The position numbers and the translations under genes are program-made. A DNA stretch of 7,584 nt from the NCBI GenBank assembly GCA_947591175.1, contig CANQDB010000062.1, forward strand, positions 1 through 7,584. The letters are read 5' to 3'. The notes beneath the pieces were generated by a model that was given only the letters and a program-made list of their open reading frames with translations, was not told the DNA's origin and searched no databases. Below are positions 1-6,412 of the stretch, piece by piece. The first letter of the stretch is position 1, and every line of letters begins with the position of its first letter. Origin of the DNA: an uncultured Bacilli bacterium (GTDB lineage Bacteria > Bacillota_I > Bacilli_A > RF39 > UBA660).

Positions 1-119
1 ATAAAGGAAATATCCATTTCGCCATAGAAACCCATTATAGCATAGAGTATAAAGAGTAAACCCAACGTTTTAAAGTTACTCTTAATCATGGCTAAATCTT
101 TTTTGATAAAACCTATCAT
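1..119 (-). CDS. ABC-2 type transporter permease, N-terminal part only
   Basis: This is the first 39 codons of a membrane protein that continues past the left edge. The product begins MIGFIKKDLAMIKSNFKTLG and then enters a hydrophobic stretch (about residues 19-32, LGLLFILYAIMGFY), consistent with a first transmembrane helix. A short basic lead of the form IKKDL.IK followed by a helix is typical of ABC-2 family permeases that pair with BcrA/YtrB-like ATPases. The start codon overlaps the stop of the upstream ATPase by one base (TAATG), and a purine-rich AGGGGGAAG lies just before it, so translation is probably coupled. With the ATPase it would form an exporter or a sensor-like transporter in the cytoplasmic membrane; the substrate cannot be told. 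The family call rests on a short fragment plus context. Confidence 0.75.
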   Translation of the reverse strand, partial: MIGFIKKDLAMIKSNFKTLGLLFILYAIMGFYGEMDISF

Positions 120-976
120 TATTCTTCCCCCTTTACCATTAGAACCATTAAATCATCTAACGTAATCTTGTCGATAACAGCGATGTCATATTTCTTTTTA
201 AACTCCTTTTTATTTTCGACTAAAACTTCATACTGATACTTTGTTTTACGATATTTAAGGTAATCTTTGGCAGATATCTTTTTAAACTCCTTTTCACTAC
301 ACTTGGCAATTCCATAATTATCTAATAAATCATCTTTGGTTTTCGAAAAAATAATTTTACCTTGATTGATAAAAGTAATATAGTCCGCGATATGTTCGAG
401 GTCGGTTGTAATATGACTTGATAATAAAATCGAGCAATCTTCATCTTCGATAAAGCCTTGAAAAAGATCGATGACTTCAGCTCTTGCAACAGGATCTAGT
501 CCCGAGGTTGGTTCATCTAATATTAAAAGTTTTGGGTAATGAGATAAGGCCGTGGCAATTTCTAATTTTTTACGCATTCCCTTGGAGAAGGTTTTAATGG
601 CTTTATTTGGTTGAAGCGAAAACTCTTTCAAGTAATCGTAAAATTTCTTGGTATCCCATTTTTTGTAAATACTTTTCATAATGCTATTGATATCGTTAGG
701 TGTAAGAATTTCTGGAAAGAACATATCATCTAGGACGACGCCAATATTTTCCTTTATTCGACTGTCATCGGTTCTATTATTGGAACCAAATATTTTGATA
801 TCGCCACTGTAATCGGTAATGATATTTAGTATTGCTTTAAGAGTTGTCGTTTTGCCGGCACCATTTTCGCCGATAAAGCCCATAATCATTCCTTTAGGTA
901 GTTTAAAAGATACATTTTGTAATTCAAAATCATCGTACTTTTTACATAAGTTTTTAATTTCTAGAATATTCTCCAT
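119..976 (-). CDS. ABC transporter ATP-binding protein (BcrA/YtrB-like)
   Basis: This is a 285-aa cytoplasmic ATPase that would power the adjacent ABC-2 permease. Visible motifs are Walker A GENGAGKT (36-43), an unusual signature FSKGM (130-134) in place of LSGGQ, Walker B LLILDEP (150-156) with catalytic Glu155, D-loop SGLD (158-161) and the switch histidine in SSHIT (His188). The region where a Q-loop glutamine is expected reads GVVLDDMFFPE (79-89), so the glutamine appears to be missing. About 75 residues follow the core, giving a length normal for drug or bacitracin-type exporters. An ATG at 982 lies further out, but GAGGAGG touches it directly. The ATG at 976 has a 6-nt spacing, so I chose that. 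The gene overlaps the 3' end of the GntR gene by 23 bp and shares its promoter. Function as an ABC ATPase is certain; the substrate is unknown. Confidence 0.95.
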   Translation of the reverse strand: MENILEIKNLCKKYDDFELQNVSFKLPKGMIMGFIGENGAGKTTTLKAILNIITDYSGDIKIFGSNNRTDDSRIKENIGVVLDDMFFPEILTPNDINSIMKSIYKKWDTKKFYDYLKEFSLQPNKAIKTFSKGMRKKLEIATALSHYPKLLILDEPTSGLDPVARAEVIDLFQGFIEDEDCSILLSSHITTDLEHIADYITFINQGKIIFSKTKDDLLDNYGIAKCSEKEFKKISAKDYLKYRKTKYQYEVLVENKKEFKKKYDIAVIDKITLDDLMVLMVKGEE

Positions 977-1352
977 GTGCATCCTCCTCGTATAAAATAT
1001 TTATTATTTCATGAATTTCTTTTTTGGAAATGTGGTTGTTTTTGGCTTTTTGAACTGCTTGGTCTAAAAGTTCCTCAATTTTATTAAGTTGCTCTTCTTT
1101 GGCAAGGTCTTGATTGATTTCGGCAACATAAAAACCTTTGGATGGCATTGTCTTCACATACCCTTCTTTTACTAGTTCTTCATAAGCATTTTTAGTCGTG
1201 ATGACACTGCATCGTAAGTCACGAGCTAAAGAGCGAATTGAGGGTAGCCAGTCGTTAGCTTTCAACTCATTAGAAATAATCATAGCTTTAATTTGGTCTT
1301 TAATCTGTTCGTAAATGGGAACTTTACCTGAATTACTAATTATAATTTCCAT
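954..1352 (-). CDS. GntR-family transcriptional regulator, YtrA subfamily
   Basis: This is a 132-aa DNA-binding repressor. Residues 10-78 form the GntR winged helix: PIYEQI near the start, then LPSIRSLARDL (36-46), a recognition-helix region TTKNAYEELVKEGY (52-65) and the wing KGFYVA (72-77). The remaining 55 residues are a charged helical tail instead of a FadR- or HutC-type effector domain, which is the mark of the YtrA subfamily. Members of that subfamily usually repress their own operon and an ABC transporter encoded with them, and the order here (regulator, ATPase, permease) fits. I start it at the ATG at 1352. A GTG six bases further out lies inside the SD sequence GAGGTG. The gene is the first of its operon, behind a consensus promoter packed with palindromes. 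The effector is unknown; cell-wall antibiotics are a common inducer in relatives, but that is inference here. Confidence 0.92.
   Translation of the reverse strand: MEIIISNSGKVPIYEQIKDQIKAMIISNELKANDWLPSIRSLARDLRCSVITTKNAYEELVKEGYVKTMPSKGFYVAEINQDLAKEEQLNKIEELLDQAVQKAKNNHISKKEIHEIINILYEEDAHGEYSRN
983..989 (-). promoter_or_regulatory. Ribosome binding site for the ABC ATPase
   Basis: GAGGAGG lies inside the coding sequence of the GntR gene. Its spacing is 0 nt to the ATG at 982 and 6 nt to the ATG at 976, so it selects the inner start. Confidence 0.8.
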
Positions 1353-1355
1353 AAA

Positions 1356-1361
1356 CACCTC
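1356..1361 (-). promoter_or_regulatory. Ribosome binding site for the GntR regulator
   Basis: GAGGTG followed by TTT and ATG. The GTG that could extend the reading frame outward is part of this SD sequence, which supports the ATG at 1352 as the start. Confidence 0.75.
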
Positions 1362-1375
1362 TTTTGTATATATTG

Positions 1376-1404
1376 ATTATATACAGTATATATACACTTG
1401 TCAA
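1376..1404 (-). promoter_or_regulatory. Consensus sigma-A promoter of the GntR-ABC operon
   Basis: On the minus strand TTGACA (1399-1404) is followed by exactly 17 bases and TATAAT (1376-1381), a perfect match to the vegetative promoter consensus. Transcription would start near 1369, giving a leader of about 15-20 nt before the ATG at 1352. Such a strong promoter in front of a repressor gene fits an operon that is normally held down by its own product. Confidence 0.93.
1378..1395. promoter_or_regulatory. Probable GntR operator (palindromes in promoter spacer)
   Basis: The spacer and -10 box hold two overlapping palindromes. TATATAC-N-GTATATA (1378-1392) has 7-base arms around one central base, and GTATATATAC (1386-1395) is perfect. 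A further TATATAC follows the -10 box on the minus strand. YtrA-type regulators bind inverted repeats in their own promoters. Binding here would cover the -10 and spacer and block RNA polymerase. The palindromes are seen directly; the assignment as operator is inference, and AT-rich alternating sequence makes some self-complementarity likely by chance. Confidence 0.6.
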
Positions 1405-1413
1405 TATCTAATT

Positions 1414-1448
1414 AAAAAAACTATCTCGAAAAGTAATTCAAGATAGTT
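1414..1448 (-). terminator. Rho-independent terminator after tsaD
   Basis: On the minus strand a 12-base stem, AACTATCTTGAA (1437-1448), pairs with TTCGAGATAGTT (1419-1430) around the 6-nt loop TTACTT, with one U-G pair. A T tract follows at 1414-1418. It begins 22 bp after the tsaD stop and separates the tsa operon from the GntR promoter. Confidence 0.92.
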
Positions 1449-1470
1449 ATAGTTTGAAATATTATTTTAG

Positions 1471-2475
1471 TTAACTTAATGGAACACTTGACTTAGCATT
1501 TAAACTCAAATCGGCCCTATCACCTTTTTGATAAGCATAGAATCCAGCGGTTGCAATCATGGCAGCATTATCAGTACAATATTTCATCGGTGGAAAAGTT
1601 AAGTCGATTCCTTCTTTTTGGCACTCAGTTGTAAGGCTTTCACGAAGACCTCTATTAGCAGCTACTCCTCCAGCCACAATAAGGTTTTTTACTTGGTAAT
1701 TATTAAGAGCACGAATCGTTTTTTTAGTTATTACATCGACGACAACCTTTTGAAAAGAGGCGGCTAAATCTTCCTTACGTATTGTGTTTCCTCGTTGTTG
1801 TTCATTATGGACTAAATTGATAACGGCACTCTTTAAGCCACTAAAACTGAAGTCGTAACTATCATCATTTAGGGGTGTCGGTAAATCATAAGTTGCGTTC
1901 CCTTCGTGAGCCATTTTGTCTAATAATGGACCACCTGGATATGGGATATCTAAAACACGCGCAACCTTATCATAACACTCACCGACTGCGTCATCTTTAG
2001 TTCCACCTAATTTTTCAAAGGAATAGTTTTCTTTCATATAGATTAGTTCCGTATGGCCCCCACTTACAACTAAGGCTATTAGTGGAAAGGTTAAAGGACG
2101 AACTAAGTTATTAGCATAGATGTGTCCCGCAATATGATGGACTGGAATAAGTGGTTTGTTGTGAATAAAGGCTAAAGTTTTAGCAGCTTCTAAACCTATT
2201 AGAAGAGAACCAATTAAACCTGGCCCATAGGTAATTGCAATGGCATCGATATCATCCATCGTCACCTTGGCTTCAGTTAAGCATTCTTCGAGTACGATTG
2301 TGATATTCTTAACATGTTCACGACTGGCAATTTCTGGTACTACTCCACCATAATCTTTATGGATATCTATTTGGGAAGATATAATAGTAGCCAACTCGGT
2401 CGTACCATTTTTAACTATCGAGCAACTGGTTTCATCACAACTGCTTTCTATTCCTAATATAAGGGCATCTTTCAT
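1471..2475 (-). CDS. tsaD: tRNA N6-adenosine threonylcarbamoyltransferase TsaD
   Basis: TsaD transfers the threonylcarbamoyl group from TC-AMP to N6 of adenosine 37 in tRNAs that read ANN codons, working in the cytoplasm with TsaB and TsaE. The 334-aa product is close to the usual length (about 340). It shows the family start LGIESSCDETS (7-17), the metal-binding HHIAGH (113-118; His114 and His118 as ligands), SGGHT (138-142), GGTKDDAVGECYDKVAR (157-173), YPGGP (179-183), FSFSGLKSAV (209-218), AGGVAANRGLR (268-278) and the third metal ligand in CTDNAAM (Asp302). Every catalytic motif is intact. It lies 23 bp after tsaB, with a weak SD (GAGTGA), and is the last gene of the operon before a strong terminator. 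Confidence 0.98.
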   Translation of the reverse strand: MKDALILGIESSCDETSCSIVKNGTTELATIISSQIDIHKDYGGVVPEIASREHVKNITIVLEECLTEAKVTMDDIDAIAITYGPGLIGSLLIGLEAAKTLAFIHNKPLIPVHHIAGHIYANNLVRPLTFPLIALVVSGGHTELIYMKENYSFEKLGGTKDDAVGECYDKVARVLDIPYPGGPLLDKMAHEGNATYDLPTPLNDDSYDFSFSGLKSAVINLVHNEQQRGNTIRKEDLAASFQKVVVDVITKKTIRALNNYQVKNLIVAGGVAANRGLRESLTTECQKEGIDLTFPPMKYCTDNAAMIATAGFYAYQKGDRADLSLNAKSSVPLS

Positions 2476-2498
2476 TTTTTCACTCTTTTCTCTAGCGC

Positions 2499-3131
2499 TT
2501 ACTTATCTTTATTTTCCTCCGCTTCAGTGAGTTTTAAATATTCTGGGTTAATAGCATGCGGATTTTGACTTTCTCTATTCTCAAAGCGCGCAATTATTTC
2601 TTCAATTTGGGCATCATATGATATGGTAGGAAACTTACTTGTTAAAATATCATTCGTAATGATAACACATTTACCTGGGAGGTCTTCCATAGCAATCTCT
2701 AAAGTTTCTTTTTTGATATATTGATCTTTTAATATCTGCGTACCTTGTCTATCGTAAATTGCCCCATAAACGTAACCTCTTCTAGCATCGATCATAGGAA
2801 CTAAATAATCGTAATCCGTACTCGATATAGTTGCCATAGCCTCTAAACTAGAAAGCGTGGTAATTTCTTTTTTTAAACTCCAAGCAAAAGTTTTAGCAAT
2901 CGTTACGCCTATCCTAATTCCCGTAAATGAACCAGGTCCTTTGACGACAAGGATTTTATCGATATCTTTAGGTTCTATTTCTACTTCTTTAAAAAGTTCT
3001 TCTATTTTGGGTAAAGTAAAACTAGATAATTCCTTATCTAATTTTAGTTTAATTTCATTCTTTAATTGTTTATCAACACTTATTCCCGCAAAGAGATAAC
3101 TAGAAGATGTATCTATGTAAAACGTCTTCAT
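2499..3131 (-). CDS. tsaB: tRNA threonylcarbamoyladenosine biosynthesis protein TsaB
   Basis: TsaB is the catalytically inactive paralogue of TsaD that forms a heterodimer with it and recruits TsaE. The 210-aa product has the ASKHA-fold N-terminus with YIDTSSSYLFAGI (5-17), the signature KGPGSFTGIRIG (64-75), MIDARRGYVYG (113-123) and the C-terminal NPEYLK (195-200). It lacks the metal-binding histidines, as expected for TsaB. The start overlaps the tsaE stop by 4 bp (ATGA), with GTGAGG 7 nt upstream, so the two genes are translationally coupled. In many Firmicutes rimI follows. Here tsaD comes directly, and no acetyltransferase domain is fused to TsaB. Confidence 0.96.
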   Translation of the reverse strand: MKTFYIDTSSSYLFAGISVDKQLKNEIKLKLDKELSSFTLPKIEELFKEVEIEPKDIDKILVVKGPGSFTGIRIGVTIAKTFAWSLKKEITTLSSLEAMATISSTDYDYLVPMIDARRGYVYGAIYDRQGTQILKDQYIKKETLEIAMEDLPGKCVIITNDILTSKFPTISYDAQIEEIIARFENRESQNPHAINPEYLKLTEAEENKDK

Positions 3132-3583
3132 AGAACTGCCTCACAAAGTTCTTCGTATTGTCTTCCGATTGGATTAATGATAAATACACGAGCATCCTCT
3201 GCATCATCTAGTACTTTGATTTTAATTTCTAGGCGCTCATCCGGAAGATACTCTTGAATCATATCAGACCATTCGATGATAACAACCCCACCTTTATGGA
3301 AATACTCATCAAGTCCTAGTTCATCTACACGTCCTTCTAAACGATATACATCCATATGATAAAGAGGCAATTCTCCATTTGGATATTCTTTGATAATATT
3401 GAAAGTAGGCGATGTGATATCTTCTTCGATTCCTAAAGCATGTGCAAATCCTTTTGTGAAGATAGTTTTACCACTTCCTAAATCTCCTTCAAGACAAATA
3501 ACCATATTAGGAAATTTTTCTGATTCGATATTTTGAGCTAATTCAATTGTCTCCTTTTCGTTTCGAGTTGTTAATTTATACAT
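3128..3583 (-). CDS. tsaE: tRNA threonylcarbamoyladenosine biosynthesis ATPase TsaE
   Basis: TsaE is the small P-loop ATPase that binds the TsaB-TsaD dimer and resets it during t6A synthesis. The 151-aa product has Walker A GDLGSGKT (33-40), the switch SPTF (58-61), the family motif HMDVYR (76-81), and a Walker B-like VVIIEW (100-105). Length is normal (about 150-158). The frame extends outward to an ATG at 3601, but that ATG lies in the -10 box TATAAT and upstream of the expected transcript start. The ATG at 3583 has GGTGAT 4 nt before it, and the protein then begins MYKLTTRNEKET, as relatives do. It is the first gene of tsaE-tsaB-tsaD. Its TGA stop at 3128-3130 supports the standard genetic code. 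Confidence 0.97.
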   Translation of the reverse strand: MYKLTTRNEKETIELAQNIESEKFPNMVICLEGDLGSGKTIFTKGFAHALGIEEDITSPTFNIIKEYPNGELPLYHMDVYRLEGRVDELGLDEYFHKGGVVIIEWSDMIQEYLPDERLEIKIKVLDDAEDARVFIINPIGRQYEELCEAVL

Positions 3584-3587
3584 TTCT

Positions 3588-3593
3588 ATCACC
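3588..3593 (-). promoter_or_regulatory. Ribosome binding site for tsaE
   Basis: GGTGAT, matching the 3' part of AGGAGGTGAT, is followed by AGAA and the ATG at 3583. The same GGTGA-N4-ATG layout is used by the 269-aa gene. It supports the inner start of tsaE. Confidence 0.65.
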
Positions 3594-3599
3594 AAAATC

Positions 3600-3629
3600 A
3601 TTATAGCAAATAAAAAATAGGTTAGACAA
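3600..3629 (-). promoter_or_regulatory. Promoter of the tsaE-tsaB-tsaD operon
   Basis: On the minus strand TTGTCT (3624-3629) and TATAAT (3600-3605) are 18 bp apart, and TGC just before the -10 makes it an extended -10 box. The -35 box lies in the loop and stem of the terminator of the preceding operon, and the spacer is that terminator's T-rich tail. Transcription would start near 3593, so the leader is only about 10 nt. Confidence 0.78.
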
Positions 3630-3636
3630 CCTATTT
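3609..3636 (-). terminator. Rho-independent terminator of the unknown three-gene operon
   Basis: On the minus strand AAATAGGTT (3628-3636) pairs with AACCTATTT (3615-3623) around the loop GTCT, a 9-bp stem. It runs into TTTATTTGC, so the T run is continuous with the end of the stem. It lies about 36 bp after the stop of the 82-aa gene. The stem is AT-rich, so it may leak into tsaE. Confidence 0.8.
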
Positions 3637-3672
3637 AATACTTTTTTTCGACATTTTTGCACATTGTATACA

Positions 3673-3921
3673 TTATGCTGTCGGAGGTAAATACTTGGCA
3701 AGTAATTGTAATAATTTTGGATCTTTGACGATTTCGACACTCATAGCACCATCTGGTTCTATCACTTCTCTTACAATCATTACATCTGTAAGTATCTCAT
3801 TTTCTTCTTCGTTTACTTCGTTTAATAGAAGATAACTTTCATTTTTATACATGGCTTGATTTATTACCAAGTACTTCTTATTATCATCTAAAACAAATAT
3901 CTTATTAATTCGATTATTCAT
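3673..3921 (-). CDS. Small protein of unknown function, single KYLV-x-NQA domain
   Basis: I do not recognise this 82-aa protein with confidence. From residue 3 to the end it aligns with residues 191-269 of the 269-aa protein two genes upstream: NRINKIF..L against NRIDQLV..L, KYLVINQAMY against KYLVLNQAIY, and LLQLLAKYLPP against LLNLLLKYLQP. It is therefore a stand-alone copy of that domain. Alternating hydrophobic and charged residues suggest a small beta-rich fold followed by a C-terminal helix, acidic overall. It has no signal peptide or membrane segment. The style recalls small DUF1292-like cytoplasmic proteins of Firmicutes, but this is only an impression. AGGAGGGG lies 5 nt before the ATG and overlaps the stop of the 821-aa gene, so translation is probably coupled. 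It is the last gene before a terminator. Confidence 0.85.
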   Translation of the reverse strand: MNNRINKIFVLDDNKKYLVINQAMYKNESYLLLNEVNEEENEILTDVMIVREVIEPDGAMSVEIVKDPKLLQLLAKYLPPTA

Positions 3922-3926
3922 TTTTA

Positions 3927-3934
3927 CCCCTCCT
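3927..3934 (-). promoter_or_regulatory. Ribosome binding site for the 82-aa gene, overlapping the upstream stop
   Basis: AGGAGGGG, a strong SD 5 nt before the ATG at 3921, shares bases with the TAG stop of the 821-aa gene. This arrangement favours coupled translation of the two proteins. Confidence 0.75.
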
Positions 3935-6398
3935 ATTTTGCTGAATGACTTTGCGTATAGTCTTCATTTTCTCTTTTTTGTTCTACCAGCTGTAAAATAT
4001 GGGTAGGAATATGGGCATAAACAGGTCCATCTGACGCTTTGTGAACACTACTGTTTTCAATTTCCGGACGGATTTCAATTGATCCAGTATCCTCTTCAGT
4101 TTCTGGATCAATCATTATTAAGCAATAATCATCTGAAGAAGGAATATCTTTACTTTCAAATTCATCTAAACTTTGACCTGGTTTAGAGAATGAAACATGT
4201 TTACTAATATAATTATTAACTTGTTCAGGAGATACTTGAACATCAGTGTTAAATTCATTCATCCAATCTTGTATAGTATCGAATAATTCGTAATAACTTA
4301 CGCCTTCAATTTCAGAATATTCCTCATCTCTATTTGTCTCTTCAAAATTTTCCTCGCGAGAACGCTGAATTCCGTCGGCAATGCTATGTAATAAATTGCT
4401 GACATAATCTTGTACACGAATAGCAATTTGACTTGCTATGAACTGTACTTTACCTATTAAAGATGAAGGAGCATCATAGTTATTTAGAACTATTCTTCTA
4501 CTTTGTGGAATAATAGTTTGAATTTCATCTAAATCATAGGAAGTTGAATCGATATCTTGTGAAGAATCGTTATCAGTTTCATTTTGGTACTTTTGTGGAT
4601 TATCGTTTTGTTGATTTTTTAGATCCTCTATCATTTTTGCTAATTCTTCATCTGAAAAATATAAGTCCAAATCTTGATTTGTTGAAGCGTCTGTAGGTTG
4701 ATCGTTTTGTGTTACCTGAGCAGTTAGTTGAGAAGATTCAGTTGTTTTACCTATTAATTCATCCATTTCTTTTTGAAGTTCTGGGCTAATTTCTTCACCA
4801 TTTAACTTTGTTTCTTGATATTTAAAATATGTATCTGTAATCGAAGAAAAAGTTAATATGTTAGTAATTAGGCTTGTTTGATATTGTTTTTCACAAGCTT
4901 TTTTGTAAAATTGATCTAATTGTTGAACTTTTTTTTGGAAATCTTCACTTTTTTGATCGTTTTCGTTTGCAGAAGCATATAGTTTGTTCTTTTCAGCTAT
5001 AAGATGATCTATTTCTACTTGAGCAGTATCCATACTTGCTAATAGCTTTTGGTCATTTTGATTAAATTGTATAGAATTTCTATGAATAAAATCACTTAAT
5101 TCTGGACTGATCTTGGAAATAGGAAAATATCCATTAATTTGTCGTTCTAGTTCTTTTTGAACTGCTTGAGGAACGACTTCTCTTGCATTTTTCACAATCT
5201 TGCTTTGTTTTTCAATTTCTTGTTCTACCAATGCTCTTGCTTTTTCTTCTTGAATTGTTGGGAAGCTTTGTAAATTTCTTAAAATAACTAACCCTACAGC
5301 CATTTTTTGATAATCGAGAGTATTAGAAATTGGTCTATATAATATATCCCCTACTTCTTCTTGTGGTAAAGGTTTTGTTGGTTTAGCTGGAAGCGGTTCA
5401 GTTGCTACTGGATTTTCTGGAGTAGCTACCGATACCGGTATTGGATTGATTGTTGTTTCTTCTTGTGATTTTTCGATAGAAGTTACAGGTTCTACAATTG
5501 GACTTACTGGTTGGTTTTCCTGAATAGGTTCTTTTTCAACTGTCTCTTGTTGTGGTAAAGATTTTGCTTTACTTTCTGATTCTTGAGTTTCTATAGGAGT
5601 GCTAGTAAATGGCACATCGTTTCCATTAATTTTTGTTACATTTCTTCCAATCACTTCGCTCGCAATTTCGGCTAACTGATCGAATGTTTCATCATGTTCT
5701 ACATAGGATTTTGAATCAACAGGTTTGTCTTTTTGAACAACTCTAAATCTACGACCATGATGACTTTCTGGATAAGTATTATCTAATGTTGGATTAATCT
5801 CTGGTGCTGGAGCCGCTTCAGCTTGAGCAGTCTCAACTTCAACATTATGAGAGTCTTCTTGATTAATATCTTGTGGTGCTGGATTAAGTTCAGGTGATTC
5901 TGGAAATGTTGATTCTTGAACTTGTGCAGTTCTATTTAAATCTGGGGTTGGAGTTTCTTGTTCAGGAACAATATTTGCTGCAGTCGTTTTTTGAGCAAGT
6001 GATGGCTCCGTTGATAGTATTGGCGTTGTTGGATTTATACCAGGAATTGAAATAGCTGATTCTTGATTAAGATTAATAGAGTTTTTATTTTGGACAGGTT
6101 GTGCTTGAGTCATTTTACTTTGATTTTTGTTTTTGTAATCTATATATTTAGCTAGTTGAAGCATACACCAAGTGCCTTCTCTTTTATCTTCTTCTGTACA
6201 AGGTATTGATATTTTGCCTTTTTCAAAGCCATATTTTTCTCCACCCATTATAACTGAATTTAAAGATTGGTGGCTAGCACTTTGTTTTGCTTTCTCTTTT
6301 ATGTCTTCTAGTCGACTTTTTAATTGTATGATTATTTCATCAGTTAATCTATCAATTTCTTGTTCCAATTGAATGATTCTTTCTTCATTTGATTCCAT
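3933..6398 (-). CDS. Large soluble protein of unknown function with disordered linker
   Basis: No known family is recognised in this 821-aa product. In order it shows: a charged, heptad-like helix (about 1-40); a small region with KYGFEKGKISIP, two cysteines (67, 78) and TWCMLQLAKYID (55-87); a Pro/Gln/Glu/Thr/Ser-rich, probably disordered linker (about 95-350), broken by a possible folded patch at 214-262; a helical domain (350-550) with a coiled-coil-like part near 455-505; a second acidic linker rich in Asp/Gln/Asn (555-620); and a C-terminal region (625-800) with an amphipathic helix IASQIAIRVQDYVSNLLHSI (654-673). The linker repeats short I/L-N-P motifs. There is no signal peptide or clear membrane span, so it should act in the cytoplasm, perhaps as a scaffold; that is inference. 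GGGAGG lies 8 nt before the ATG, directly after the stop of the 269-aa gene (14-bp gap). Confidence 0.88.
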   Translation of the reverse strand: MESNEERIIQLEQEIDRLTDEIIIQLKSRLEDIKEKAKQSASHQSLNSVIMGGEKYGFEKGKISIPCTEEDKREGTWCMLQLAKYIDYKNKNQSKMTQAQPVQNKNSINLNQESAISIPGINPTTPILSTEPSLAQKTTAANIVPEQETPTPDLNRTAQVQESTFPESPELNPAPQDINQEDSHNVEVETAQAEAAPAPEINPTLDNTYPESHHGRRFRVVQKDKPVDSKSYVEHDETFDQLAEIASEVIGRNVTKINGNDVPFTSTPIETQESESKAKSLPQQETVEKEPIQENQPVSPIVEPVTSIEKSQEETTINPIPVSVATPENPVATEPLPAKPTKPLPQEEVGDILYRPISNTLDYQKMAVGLVILRNLQSFPTIQEEKARALVEQEIEKQSKIVKNAREVVPQAVQKELERQINGYFPISKISPELSDFIHRNSIQFNQNDQKLLASMDTAQVEIDHLIAEKNKLYASANENDQKSEDFQKKVQQLDQFYKKACEKQYQTSLITNILTFSSITDTYFKYQETKLNGEEISPELQKEMDELIGKTTESSQLTAQVTQNDQPTDASTNQDLDLYFSDEELAKMIEDLKNQQNDNPQKYQNETDNDSSQDIDSTSYDLDEIQTIIPQSRRIVLNNYDAPSSLIGKVQFIASQIAIRVQDYVSNLLHSIADGIQRSREENFEETNRDEEYSEIEGVSYYELFDTIQDWMNEFNTDVQVSPEQVNNYISKHVSFSKPGQSLDEFESKDIPSSDDYCLIMIDPETEEDTGSIEIRPEIENSSVHKASDGPVYAHIPTHILQLVEQKRENEDYTQSHSAK

Positions 6399-6412
6399 TC
6401 CATTAACCTCCC

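Noticed and set aside
29..45. TGCTATAAT extended -10 match at the left edge
   Set aside because: It lies within the permease coding sequence (codons for Tyr-Ala-Ile-Met) with no good -35 at the right distance.
2857..3099. Open frame of 80 codons on the plus strand inside tsaB
   Set aside because: It is antisense to a clearly conserved gene, has no ribosome site or family motif, and its composition mirrors tsaB codons.
3128..3130. Use of genetic code 4 (TGA read as Trp), given the Mollicutes-like 5S
   Set aside because: tsaE ends naturally at this TGA in the ATGA overlap with tsaB, and the tryptophans checked (for example in TsaE IIEW and the large protein's TWCM) use TGG.
3066..3257. Open frame of 63 codons on the plus strand across tsaB and tsaE
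   Set aside because: It is antisense to two conserved overlapping genes and its Ser/Arg-rich product looks like a reversed-strand shadow.
3584..3601. Outer ATG at 3601 as tsaE start (adds MILVIE)
   Set aside because: The ATG lies in the TATAAT box, before any transcript from that promoter, and the inner ATG has an SD.
3665..3672. TGTATACA palindrome near the stop of the 82-aa gene, resembling the GntR operator
   Set aside because: It is only eight bases, has no promoter beside it, and such matches are frequent in AT-rich sequence.
6172..6372. Open frame of 66 codons on the plus strand inside the 821-aa gene
   Set aside because: It is antisense, has no SD, and its Ser/Phe-rich product is what a reversed charged coiled coil gives.
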